Source: Gymnogyps californianus
Taxonomy: Eukaryota; Chordata; Aves; Accipitriformes; Cathartidae
Assembly: GCF_018139145.2 (NCBI RefSeq)
Contig: NC_059480.1
Location: 18,414,428-18,478,427, forward strand
Reading direction: 5' to 3'
Length of the DNA: 64,000 nt
Part shown: in pieces, positions 23,600-34,330 of the stretch
Position numbering within the stretch: the first letter of the stretch is position 1
Layout: each line of letters opens with the position of its first letter
The notes under the pieces: generated by a model
Seen by the model: the letters and a program-made list of their open reading frames with translations, nothing else
Databases searched by the model: none
Told to the model about the DNA's origin: nothing
Translations under genes and position numbers: made by a program

Positions 23600-23758
23600 G
23601 TGCAGAAAAGAGAGGGTTTGCAAGGACCAGAAACAACTCTGAATCTGCAAGAACTCCCCAGAACTTCGATAGGAAGAGGCAACTCTCTGAATCGCAGACA
23701 GAAACAATGAACAATTCAGACAGCAGAATAAATCCTAGACAACTGGGAACTCCCAGAG
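23600..23758 (+). CDS. DIS3L2: DIS3L2 coding exon 2 (residues 234-286, holds the human-type start Met270)
   Basis: Acceptor AG at 23598-23599 after TTTGATTTC; donor AGAG|GTATTA at 23759, which is weaker than consensus. The exon is 159 nt, entering in phase 1 and leaving in phase 1. Its last 17 residues, MNNSDSRINPRQLGTPR, align with the first residues of human DIS3L2 (MSHPDYRMNLRPLGTPR). That alignment identifies the gene. The ATG at 23707-23709 (Met270) has A at -3 and would give a human-length protein if transcription began downstream of the long first exon. The 36 residues before it are polar and rich in Arg, Ser and Asn, with no domain I know. Confidence 0.92.
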
Positions 23759-24059
23759 GTATTAAAGCAGAGTGCGTACACGCTTCAGGAATAAGCTGCC
23801 TTGAAGCATGTGCTCAGCACTATTAAAAGATGGGCTGGGATGAATGCTCTTAACTCTAAAATGAGCTGTAGAAGACTGTCGATTATTTGTAAAATATGAT
23901 TATTCCAGGCTTTTTGGTGCTCTGAAGTCGAGTGCCAGTATTTCTAGGCAAACTGTTCTCAGAAGTTCAACTTTGAATACAAAGCCTCTGTACAGCTGCT
24001 GTTAAGATACATAGACAAGTTTGGTGGGCAAGATAACACTTATGAATTTTTGTTTGCAG
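23759..24059 (+). other. DIS3L2 intron 3 (301 bp)
   Basis: A short intron between GT at 23759-23760 and AG at 24058-24059, preceded by TTTTTGTTTGC. Nothing else is seen in it. It separates the two exons that encode the poorly conserved linker before the first cold-shock domain. Confidence 0.9.
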
Positions 24060-24202
24060 GAGGATCCTATGCTGCTGTCCCAACATCAGGTGATAGAAAG
24101 AATCTAAATAAACCCACTCGAGGGAGGAAGAAGAGTATATTTGAAGCCTACATGTCAAAAGAAGATGTTTCAGCAGGACTGAAAAGGGGAGAGCTAATTC
24201 AG
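24060..24202 (+). CDS. DIS3L2: DIS3L2 coding exon 3 (residues 287-334), start of the cold-shock region
   Basis: 143 nt, entering in phase 1 and leaving in phase 0. After a variable start ([15 protein letters not shown]) comes the highly conserved block [20 protein letters not shown], which matches human [20 protein letters not shown] nearly residue for residue, then GELIQ. This segment leads into the first cold-shock domain, part of the RNA-binding funnel that feeds uridylated substrates to the RNB active site. The donor, CAG|GTGCCT, is poor at positions +4 to +6. If it were not used, translation would run 14 codons into the intron and stop at 24245-24247. Confidence 0.97.
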
Positions 24203-27200
24203 GTGCCTGGAACATACAACGTCCATGCTCTTGTGATAAGTCTGTGAAAATCACAGGCAGCTGTTGGAAATCAGTGTCAGTTGGTTGCTTGACAGAGAAT
24301 TGATGTACCACTTGTAGATGCTAGGGGAAGATTTTTTCCCTCTCTCAGAAGGTTCTAGAAGTGGAATGAAGTCTTTTACGTTCAGCTGAAGTATAGTTTT
24401 TGATTTGATTGCATGTTCTGTGAAATTCCTGATCCACACTCGTGATGAATTGCAGAGTTCTGGTTGGATCGTCTGCTAGCCATGATAGTCATTATTGTGG
24501 AGACACTTGCTTTTACAAATGATGCTCAAAACCACAGCAGGTGCTGGCAGCCTCTGTCAGTGTAAGTAAAAATGAATGCCCTTAGCAAGATACTTCTTGC
24601 TGAAATTCCTCATGAAGTTGTTCATTAGTCCTCAGCAATGAGGTGTAGACACCTCTGCTTCCAGATCTACTTTTCTTTTTTCAGTCTATCAACTCTTACC
24701 AGAAGTCTCCCTCGCACAGCAAAAAAGGGAGAGTGATAGCGCAGGTAATGCTGTGGTCCCTGGGGTCTCATAGGGCTGTGCCTACCAGGGCATTGCAATA
24801 GCTTATTATAAACTATGATGCAACTGGTTAAATTAATATCAAATGGCCAGGCAGTGGTACTGGACCCTTGATTTGCTTGCATAATTTTCTTTGCACTCCC
24901 CTAAGGTCATAGGGCTGACCCAGCCACTGATGACAGTGTATGGTTTACTGAAGTAAGGCACAGATGATAGATGGAGCTGAAGAGCCCATCAAGATACAGA
25001 AAATCATTTGCATGTGTGTATATGGTTATTTGCCTTGAACAGCTAGCAATAAGCATGTTCTCATTTTACAGATTCTAAAGATCAAAGGTCGGACTTTGTG
25101 CTTCCATTTGGAGCAGCAAAACTGCAGCCATAATTAGGCAGCAGTTCTTCTCTGAACATCTAGCAAAATGTGGGGGTAGACCTGCCATTTGTGTGGGTAG
25201 CTGGATCTCAGAAGGAGTTTTGCATAAAGGCAGGCAGGGCTGAGGTTCACTGAGGAGTAGGAGAAGAGGAGAGCATCCTAGACCCACTGTTGTAGTACAG
25301 TCCTCAACATGGTGTAATGTTCTTCAGGACACACCTGGTGTCCCAGTGAGATCAGACTGGCTGGGGAAAAAAGGCAGGTGGAAGTCGGTGAGGGCATGAC
25401 AGACACTCATGCTGAGGCATCGTTTACCCAAACACACACTGGTGCATTGCCATTTGATTAGCGTGGTAATGCTGGTGAGGTGGTGATACTTACTTTCATC
25501 AATACATTGAAGTTGCAAATGGCATCACCTCACTTTTTGTCTGATTTCTTGTTATAATTGTATTGTCATTCTTGTGTAATAATATAATGGCATAATTTCT
25601 GGAGGTGCGATGAGGATTCCACATAAAAGATTGCCTAATTCCATCCTGAAGACCAGTCTGATGAGCTCTTAGCTTTCAGAAAAATGACTACGCGGCATAT
25701 CCCTGCTGATGATCAGAGTGGTCCACTGGGCTACCCAGAACCTTAGGCCAGTGTCTTCAAAGACTGTCATAGACATCCATAGTGGGAAGCAAATGGTGAG
25801 GGAAGAAGTGGGAGCCTCAAGCTATGACTTACCCCCATGGCTGCAGTGGCATGTGGCAGCAACTAAAGCTTCTGCCTTACCTTCAGGAGTGTTTTTGGCA
25901 CCCATGTTTGGTAACGCAGCCTAATAGCATTAAGTGCAGTGTGTATAGATTGCCTATGAGGTCAAGTGCAGCTGCAGATGAGGCACATCAGACTATGACT
26001 ACTACCTGAGAATCTCATTGAAATGCTGAGTCTCGGAGGACCTGTGATTGCATGCTCTCTGGCAAAAGAATCCCTAATTCTAGTAAATGTGTAGTGTCTA
26101 CTCCAGGTCATGTGCTGCGTAACTGGAAGAGTAATACATGCTTTCTTAGGCTGTGTCTGTTTTCCTTTCATCCAGTTCCACATCTCAGGGAAACAGTTGA
26201 AGCTGTAGAAGCTGGATTTAGTTATTTAGGGCTGAGTGTCAGATCATGGGTGTCCCAGCTCAGTGTATCTCATCTTCAGCTCATTCATCCTTATGATCTC
26301 ATCAAGACCATTCATCATTGCAGTCTCAAGCAGGATAGGTGAGATCCTGAAAGCAACTTTAGTGAATGGACAAATATTCAGCACTGTTTGTACAATGGCA
26401 AGAGACGTACCTGTTGTGTTAATCCCCGAAAGCAGGGCATTAGTCTGGCATGGTAACCTGCAAAAGTGTTCCGCAAGACCCTGTGGAAGAGGAGAGCAAA
26501 CCTATTGGTCTGAATCTGATGGTCCTGAGCAAACTTGAGTGCTAGCCAGACAGAAGCAGGAGTCTTCGAGCAGGGGCCATCCCCTGGAGCATCCTGGAAA
26601 CACTGGATCTGCATATATTTGTGTGAGAACTTGAGAGATCTGTTAGAGAGAAAAGACCCTACCATGAACTCTGAGGATGTTGCTGGACCCTGGCAATGCA
26701 GCTACACAACTAAATGCTCCTGAAAGCCCAGCGCACGGAAACAACTGTCAGACGTGGAGATCGCTCAGATAGAACACAAGTGCCGTGAAGATTAAGCAGT
26801 CCCAGATCAGGAAGAACACAAGTGTTATCTTTATGGGTGCTGACGTCTGTCAATAATATTAGTCTTAATGGCTTCTGGTACTGTATCTGACATAACTCAG
26901 TTTTTGACAAGTAGCATGGAGAAGTGTGCCCTGCAGGATTCCTGGATTCATTTAATCATGCGACGTGTGCGGAACTGTCCTTCCACAAGAAAGGGGATCT
27001 GAGCTCAGGCGCTTAAGAGTGCGTAGACTTCCCACTTCCCTGCCTGTAAAACTGCAGTGAGCAAACACCAAGAGTATCAGGTTGGTTGGAATCACATCGT
27101 CCGCTCTGAAGGCAAACAAGATTGAATAATTTCTGCTTAGTTATGTAAGCGGATGGTGTTGACTATACACAACAGATGAAGTCAGGTTATGTATTAAGGA

Positions 27201-29983
27201 ACATTGACCCAAAGGACCATAATCATCTTGTGAAGCACCAGCCAGAAACTCATGTCTGCTCCACGCCTCCAGTGTCTCCCAGACCCTCCCTGCAGGGCTG
27301 CTGGGGTCAGGCGGAGCGAGAGTGCGCAGCATACAGAGGTGCAGAGCTTGCTTTGCCATTAAGAGGGTGTTTTCCCTTGAAAAGCTGTTATTTTGTGGGT
27401 ATGAAGGCTGGGGTATCCCTGATTTTCATGGGTTGTTTTTTCAAAGGTGGCCTTGGTAGCAAGCAGCTGCTTGAACCCTGACCTTTTTTGGTGTTTCATA
27501 CATACAAATGAATCTAGGCATATGTGTTATGATAGCTGTTATACACTGCTTGATTTGAGATGCTTGAAGTTTAATCTGAGTATTGCCTGCCCTGGTTCTA
27601 GCAGAGCAACCTGAGAAATCATGACCCTTTTGTGTCTTGCTGGGGAAGCTCAAAAAGGTTAGAAACTTTTTTGGCAAGTATGTGTGAAGCTGACTTGAAT
27701 CATCAGAAAGTGTTTTAGAAACCTTCCTGCAAACCTTTCTCTTCCCTTTCAAAACAAAGGCCCTACTGACATAAAACCACTGATAAATATAGCAGCTATT
27801 ATTTGCAAGCTATTGTAAAATAATACAACATTAGTGTGACATCATGAGACTCTGCAGCCAGATCCTCACCCCCTAATACACATATGAGAACAGTTGTTCA
27901 TTGCAGATGGGAAGAGTGACTGGTTCCAGATATGATATCACAGCGTGAAATGTACAACATTGTAAATAGGATTTTCATAGGCACAGATAATAGGGCCCAT
28001 CTGCTTTCTAAGATAAATTTTGGGAGTTCCTTGCTTAAAGGAAAGAGCTGAAGTATTTTAATGCTACTTGACGTAAGAATTCTAATGCTGATCATAATTA
28101 GGTAGTGCATATAAAATGTAGAGAAGCCCGCTGCATGGTAAACATGATAACACTTTGCTCCTCTGTGTGTTTGCCGGAGCTGGGCATCCATGTGCATGTA
28201 GCCGCTCTGGCACCTTCTGGGCCATGGACATAAAACCTCATTTTTCACGCGCATAATGGGCATTTGCACCTGGCTGATTGACAGCTGTCCCAAACTATTC
28301 AAGGGGATTCTGCAGAATAACATAGTATATGCCCTCATCTGCTTTGGGCTCGTGGGTAGATGCTGGTATGGGAATTGTTTGACTTGTTGTCAAGCAGAGC
28401 AACCATCCCTTTTCATTTTTTCCTTTCTGTCCGTAGCAGCTTCCTTTACTAACAACGTATTGTTTTTGATGGCTGATTCTGGGAAATAAGGGGAGAAAAA
28501 AGACCATTGAGAGTTTTCCATCAGTGGGTACCAGTGCTAATAGAGGCTGATGACAGCGAGTTAGCTCTCACTTTGCCTGAGCATAAAGTATCCCCAGGGT
28601 TGCTCCCAATGGATTGTCTTTGTTTTCGTGCCGTTGTCCTGGGTTGTGCCTGCCATGTGGCTAGTGTGCTTGTTAATACTAGTTACATAAGGCACAAAAT
28701 AAGACATCGCAGCAAAGTATTCAAATAATGCCTAAAGAATATAGAATATATGATGCTGGTATTTCCAAACTTAAGCAAATAAAACCAATGGAAAACCTTC
28801 ATAAATCTGCAAATTCTTTTTCAAGGCAGCAAAACTTTCACATGTAATCAGCTTTATTTTCCTATCGTCTGAGTGTTTCCCAGAATACATAAAAAAATTA
28901 TATGCCGCAGTAAATTTTTAAGGAAGCAATTCCTGTGAGAGGTTCCTATGATTGCTTAACACAGAAGTGCAAACAGATGGAATCTGGTCGTATAACAAAT
29001 TGGCCAACGTTATTTCAAATACACAAGTGGAGAAAGTTTTAAAGTTTCAGCCCAAAGCAGAAGCCTGTCTGAAGGCAGATACCTAGTTGTATTTCCATAA
29101 GAATCAAAAGCTGTCAGTTTTAACTGCAGTCACCTGAGTCACAATTCCCAGGACCCTCTTGGGATGGGAATGGCACTGTTGCATAGCCTGTAAGTCCTTG
29201 GTTGGCTCTCCCTTTCTCTTGGATGGACCTGAGCGCAAGCAGCAAAACTAATTGGTTTACTTTGGAGGGGTGATGTGGATTTGTTGCAGGTGACTTGAGC
29301 TTTGAGTTGGCAGATAACAAAGCAGAAATAGATAGACCGTGGAGTTTCAAATGTATTTAAGATAGTGTGACTTTAAACATGTTTAAACAGAATTTAATCC
29401 TGTAGACTTTAAATGTTTGTTTTTGGAAAATCCTTTTGATTCTTCTTTGGAAATGTTCTTTGTCGCAGAGTTACTACTGTCTGTTTGCAGGAACACCCTA
29501 AGCAGCCAGAGCCCTATAAGGCTGATACCTGCTGCCATGCAAGCTCAGCAGGTCAGCTTTTCCTCTTTCCTTCCGTCCTCCAAAATAAGCAAAACTAACA
29601 TTCTGCTCTTCCAAAACAGAGCAAAACAAATTGTTTCTGTTGTCTGTTTGTTAACGAAGTTGCTGGATGCTCAGCAGAAAATGCGTGAAGGGAACAGGAG
29701 GGCTTGGATCCTCAGTTCACAACTGAGTAGCAGCAACAACTAATGATTCAACATCTCTTCGATGACAGACTGCAGTAGATCAGCTTAAGCCTATCATGAA
29801 ACTGCCTTTTGGCTTGAAATTGCTCAGATGCTAAGTTGTCAAGACTTGAAATGTATAATGGAAATTTAGATGTATCTCTCATGTTTCACAGTAGATATAT
29901 TACCCACAGCTCTCTAATTTAACTGATGTTATATAAAATTAATAAGGTTCAGGCATAATCTTTCTCTTTCTCTTTTTTTTAAG
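24203..29983 (+). other. DIS3L2 intron 4 (5.8 kb)
   Basis: GT at 24203-24204 in a weak donor context; AG at 29982-29983 after an excellent pyrimidine tract. The intron is AT-rich. The block 25500-27400 has somewhat higher GC and many short open frames, but I recognise no element or exon in it. The frame at 29417-29743 is of chance character. Confidence 0.75.
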
Positions 29984-30037
29984 GGACCCTTGAGAATAAA
30001 TCCTAAGAAGTACCATGAAGCCTTCATTCCATCTCCA
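29984..30037 (+). CDS. DIS3L2: DIS3L2 coding exon 4 (residues 335-352), small exon in cold-shock domain 1
   Basis: A 54-nt exon with phase 0 at both ends, too short to stand out as an ORF. It encodes GPLRINPKKYHEAFIPSP, which matches human GVLRINPKKFHEAFIPSP at 16 of 18 positions. It is flanked by a very strong acceptor (CTTTTTTTTAAG) and donor (CCA|GTAAGT). The segment is a strand-rich part of the first cold-shock domain. Skipping it would keep the frame while deleting 18 conserved residues. Confidence 0.97.
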
Positions 30038-33000
30038 GTAAGTGTAATTTTATAATGCTTTAAAGTTCATAAGTAAAGGTGCATTAAGATAGGAGTTATA
30101 CTGTGCACGAAAGGTCACTCAGAGGTGAATGAGTTGGAATAAATGAACATGATCTGGATTTTATTTTAAATCAAATATTCCCAAACAATTCCTGCTTTTT
30201 CATACCTCAAAGAACTAGTTACTTAGCTTGTGCTGAAATTGGGGATACTGCTGGGTCCCACAGAAGCCAGCTGAAGTCAGGTTTGAGGACCACCAGATAG
30301 CATAATCAGAAACCCTTGGTTTATGGCTGCAGAGGTTTTATAGATTTTCCACTGATTTAAGTTAATCTTCCCTAAACAAATATGCTCTCCATTTTCGATC
30401 TGCTGCATGAGCTAATTTGAAAAGTCATTCCAGAAATAATATGCGTGATTCCTTTTCATGTGCCTGCTTTTGAGTGAACTGTATCTTGGTTGGCTTGGGC
30501 TGTGCTTCTGTTACATGGGACTGGCTTGCACCTCTTCTCTCTTCTTTCCTTATTTTGACAGAAAAGAAGGGCTCTTGCAATTTCAGGGACTTCCAGTAGG
30601 GAAAGTGACCTCACAGCTGGCACAGCCAAGGCTTTTTATCTGGAACTGACTTGGTCAAAATGTTACCGTCAATGAGAGAGAGTTTCATATTGAAACGTTT
30701 TGTTGATGTGGGGGAGAGAAGGGAGAGCCTGCCCTGAGGCAGTGAAACACTGACTGTTGTTGTCCCTGCTACTGACAGCACTATTGTTTTGGGGCTTGGA
30801 TTGAAAGCCTTGAAATTCATGGCATTGTCGGTTCACATTGTTGATTTGGGATAATGTTTTGGAGGCTACTTTGTTAGAGGAGGCTGGCATTACAGGGCTG
30901 GAGGAAGGTCGGGGGTGCACAAAGTAGATTAAGATTAATTAGAGGAAGAAGTGCAGAGCAGCTCTCCGGTACATCAGTAGAGCAGCACTGTGTGTGTAAG
31001 TGAAAGGAACTGTGATCCTTTACAGGTGTCCTTGTAGGTGTGGTAAGTGTAAGCTGTTAAACATATTCTCTGAAATGACAAAATGCAAGGTTAAAAGAGA
31101 AATCTAGCTACTGACATGAGTTTAATTGGATGTGAAGCTTTACCCCTAATCACCCCTAGTGTCCAGCTGTTGCTTTGTGCAGTCGATTGCTTGCTGTTCC
31201 GCGTGCAGGAATACATACATTAAGGAGGGTTAGCCGAGGTTGTTAGCTATCTTTCTACTTTTCTGCCCTTTGTGGAGCTGAATACCAGAACCAGCCTTGC
31301 CCCTGGTAACAAGCAGAATCAACACCTGGATGAAGATGACTCTAGCTGGTGCGGACACAGTCCTCACTTTAAGACGGATGCTTTAGGAAGCTTATCCTTC
31401 GTATAACATTGTTTGCCATAATGGAGGGTTTGCAGCCTTTGTGTTCTGCAGGACTTCTCATCATTGCCAGATGCTGCAAGAGCTACAGCTGTGAAAAATC
31501 ACCCTTTCTCTCCTGCTGTTCACTACGGCACTGTACCCCTTTCTCTTCAGCTCTGCCTTGGCTATGGCTTCATGGAGTTCAAATGCAACAGCTGTTCACC
31601 TTCTGACACCAGAAGTCCCAGGATGTTTCTTGCTGCAAATGTGCTCTGTCTGCTTGTCTCATTGTTGCATGAAGAGTTGAGGGGAAGGCCCAGGGCCTTT
31701 CTCTTGAAAGCTACCCAGAGAATGGACCCGAGCATTTAAATCTCTGCCTCGCAACTCGTGTCTTCCCTGCACACGGTAGTGTGGTTTGAAATGACGGCAT
31801 TGTCGATGTGAAGAATGATACTGCTGAGCACGAGTGATAGAGTGACTGTGGCTGTACTGTGCTTGTAGAAGACAATTCTAGAGCGGGTGAAAGTACTGCA
31901 TATCTCCCTCTTGTCAGAGGGGGACAGAGAGCACTGCTGGTGATATTCACAGGTGGCCACGGTGCAGTAAAAGCCCCATGCGGAGCTGCAGAAGTCTTGA
32001 AGCCATTGCGGCCAATAACGTATATGCACCCTGGAGGCAGCTGAGACTTTGCAAATGGTTGTGTTCTGTTGTGATTTGGTGCCATTTTAATTGCATTAAT
32101 AATGTGAAGTGCCAGCTGTGCAGAGTAGGAGACGGTGAAGGAAAAAGTGGGACGCACAAGTGTTCTTGGAAGTGCGTAAGGTCGCCTAACAATCATGAGC
32201 CTGGAGCTCAAGATATAGAAATGTTTCTTTTTGGAGGCAAACCCAAAACTGACAGCAATTTCCTAATACAGCTTTGTTGCAGGCATTGAAATTAACTGCG
32301 CTGAAATAGGTGTGCATACACATATATAAGTGTGTGTGTGTGTGTGTATATATATAGGGGTATATTGTTTGGGATGAGAGTGACTGGCTGCAATTCAAGA
32401 CAAGACTTTTGCAGAGTATGGAGATGCAGCTTTAACTAGGTGGTGTGACACATCAGGCACCTTTACAGGGGGTGAGGGAAAGGGTCTGCCTTGCGTTTTC
32501 TTGGACACAGGAGAGAAGGAAAAAAGTGTAGAACAAACAAATTATCGTGAATGCCAGCCTGTGTCCTGCAGCGCAGAGCAGCTACAGGTACAGACAAAAG
32601 AAAAGCAGGCATTTTCCTTAAAAAGTGACTTTGAACTTTTCTTTTTATGTATGTGGTGAATTTAGGTAGAGTTGGGGCAGAAGGGAGAGGGTGGGGAGAA
32701 ATGAGGAATAAGACCATGTGTAAAAAATCTGGCTTTTTGAAAAGAACAGTTTCCAATTTGAATAATGTTGGTCCAAGAGGCTTTGCAATTTTTCTGCATC
32801 TTGTCATGGGAGGCAGCTTTCACACAGCTGTTGAGCTGCTGCTGCTTTTCTTTCTAAGAGTAATTTGGTCTCTTGGAGGACAGCCTTAGTTTCACATCAT
32901 GGCAGGGTTCTGCCGTTTTATTGTTTTGGTATCTAAGCAGAGTAAGATATTTATGTGATATTAGGGCTTCATGTTTTCAGGTTATAAAAGAAGTTTTTCT

Positions 33001-34228
33001 TGGAGACTGAGCACACTGGTAGTTCTGATTGGATTTACTCAAGCATATGAGACTTAAGAGTGTGTATCTGAGAAGCAACTAAAGTTGTCATTAAGATTTT
33101 AATTCTTGTGAGCCGTTTTTTTTCACTGAAAGACAATGAGGTACTAATCTAAAGAAACTCATCCTCTTTTTTTGTACATCAAAACTATGCAAAGATAGCT
33201 CTCTAGAAAAACTATATTGACTGCTCATGTTGATACTAAATGCTCACATTGTTTCACACGTTCATGGCACTGTAATCAGACACATGGAATTTTTCATATA
33301 CTGAATTAAGGGGAAGTGGAAATGAAAGCAGCAAGAGCACTGTCGATAATTAGCCAAAAAAAGGACAAAACTAGCAATCCTTTAAAAACTGAAACCTTTG
33401 TGTTGGCATCTTCAGGAAACTTCATCTTCATTCACCCCATGAAGAAAATCTTCCAAACTAAATCTAGATTAGCCGAATGCCAAACATGTCTGGGGTGGAT
33501 AATCATAGTGCGCACAATTAGTAGAGGCTCTTGTGCAAGGATGTTAACCCAGAGTATTGAGAGAAGGCGTCCCAACATGTCTGTTACAGTAAAAGATCTT
33601 CTGGCTTGCAGTTTGCATCTGTAGTCATCATTTTTTGGAATCTCTTCTAACATCAGTTGTGCCAAATGCAGAATACATGGCGTTAACTCATTTGAAAAAA
33701 AGAGACTGCATCCCCAGCCGCTCTCCAGGCCACCTTCACAGACTGACCTGCTGATCCCAGAGCTGCGTGTCCCTGCTTTCCCATCTCACCAGGAGAGCAG
33801 CAGGCAGCTCTGCACGGCGCGCTTTGCAGAGACTGTCTTGTAAACATGTTCTGAACAATAGCTTTGAGTGCTTGAGTTGGGAATTGAATGTGTGAAGAGC
33901 TGTGACTGCAGAAAACTCTCTACCCATTCCCAAGAGTAACTAGAGGAACTGAGCAGAGCTTGCAGACAATACGTCTTGAGGGCTTGGCTCTGTCTTGAAT
34001 AAATAGTGTGGAACTACTGTGTGGGCACATACATACAAAGGATCTTATTTGCTGAAAGATATTGCATGTTGAAGGGCATACGGTGAATCCATTTCATTTC
34101 TGTGCACAACTGCAGGATGTTTGTCTCACCAGGGGTGTGTCTTTTTTGATGACAGTGTTTTAAACCTCATAACAACTGTAATTTAATATGTTTTGGTCTG
34201 GTATTTATTTTTCTTCCTCTTCCACTAG
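30038..34228 (+). other. DIS3L2 intron 5 (4.2 kb)
   Basis: GTAAGT at 30038-30043; AG at 34227-34228 after TTTTTCTTCCTCTTCCACT. It holds the (TG)n/(TA)n microsatellite at about 32330-32356. The open frames 32463-32807 (minus) and 33316-33624 (plus) have no recognisable domain. No exon or RNA gene is seen. Confidence 0.8.
32330..32356 (+). repeat. (TG)n(TA)n microsatellite
   Basis: A TG dinucleotide run of about nine units passes directly into a TA run of about five units. Such a compound tract is probably length-variable between individuals. It lies deep in intron 5, away from splice sites. Confidence 0.9.
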
Positions 34229-34330
34229 GATGGAACTCGCGATATCTTTATTGATGGAGTGGTTGCTCGCAACAGAGCCCTGAATGGTGACATCGTGGTA
34301 GTGAAACTGCTTCCCAAGGAGCAATGGAAG
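34229..34330 (+). CDS. DIS3L2: DIS3L2 coding exon 5 (residues 353-386), cold-shock domain 1
   Basis: 102 nt, phase 0 at both ends. It encodes [20 protein letters not shown] followed by [14 protein letters not shown], nearly identical to human [20 protein letters not shown] and DLVVVKLLPEEHWK. The run of D-x-F-I-D and N-R-A-L-N-G is the hallmark of the first cold-shock domain in Dis3-family RNases. Acceptor TTCCACTAG, donor AAG|GTCAGT. This is the last DIS3L2 exon I can find in the window. The rest of the protein (second cold-shock, RNB catalytic and S1 domains) must lie to the right. Confidence 0.97.

Noticed and set aside
24203..24247. Extension of the DIS3L2 exon to the stop at 24245-24247
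   Set aside because: The GTGCCT donor and the following exons that match human DIS3L2 show that the exon ends at 24202; the extra 14 residues are intronic.
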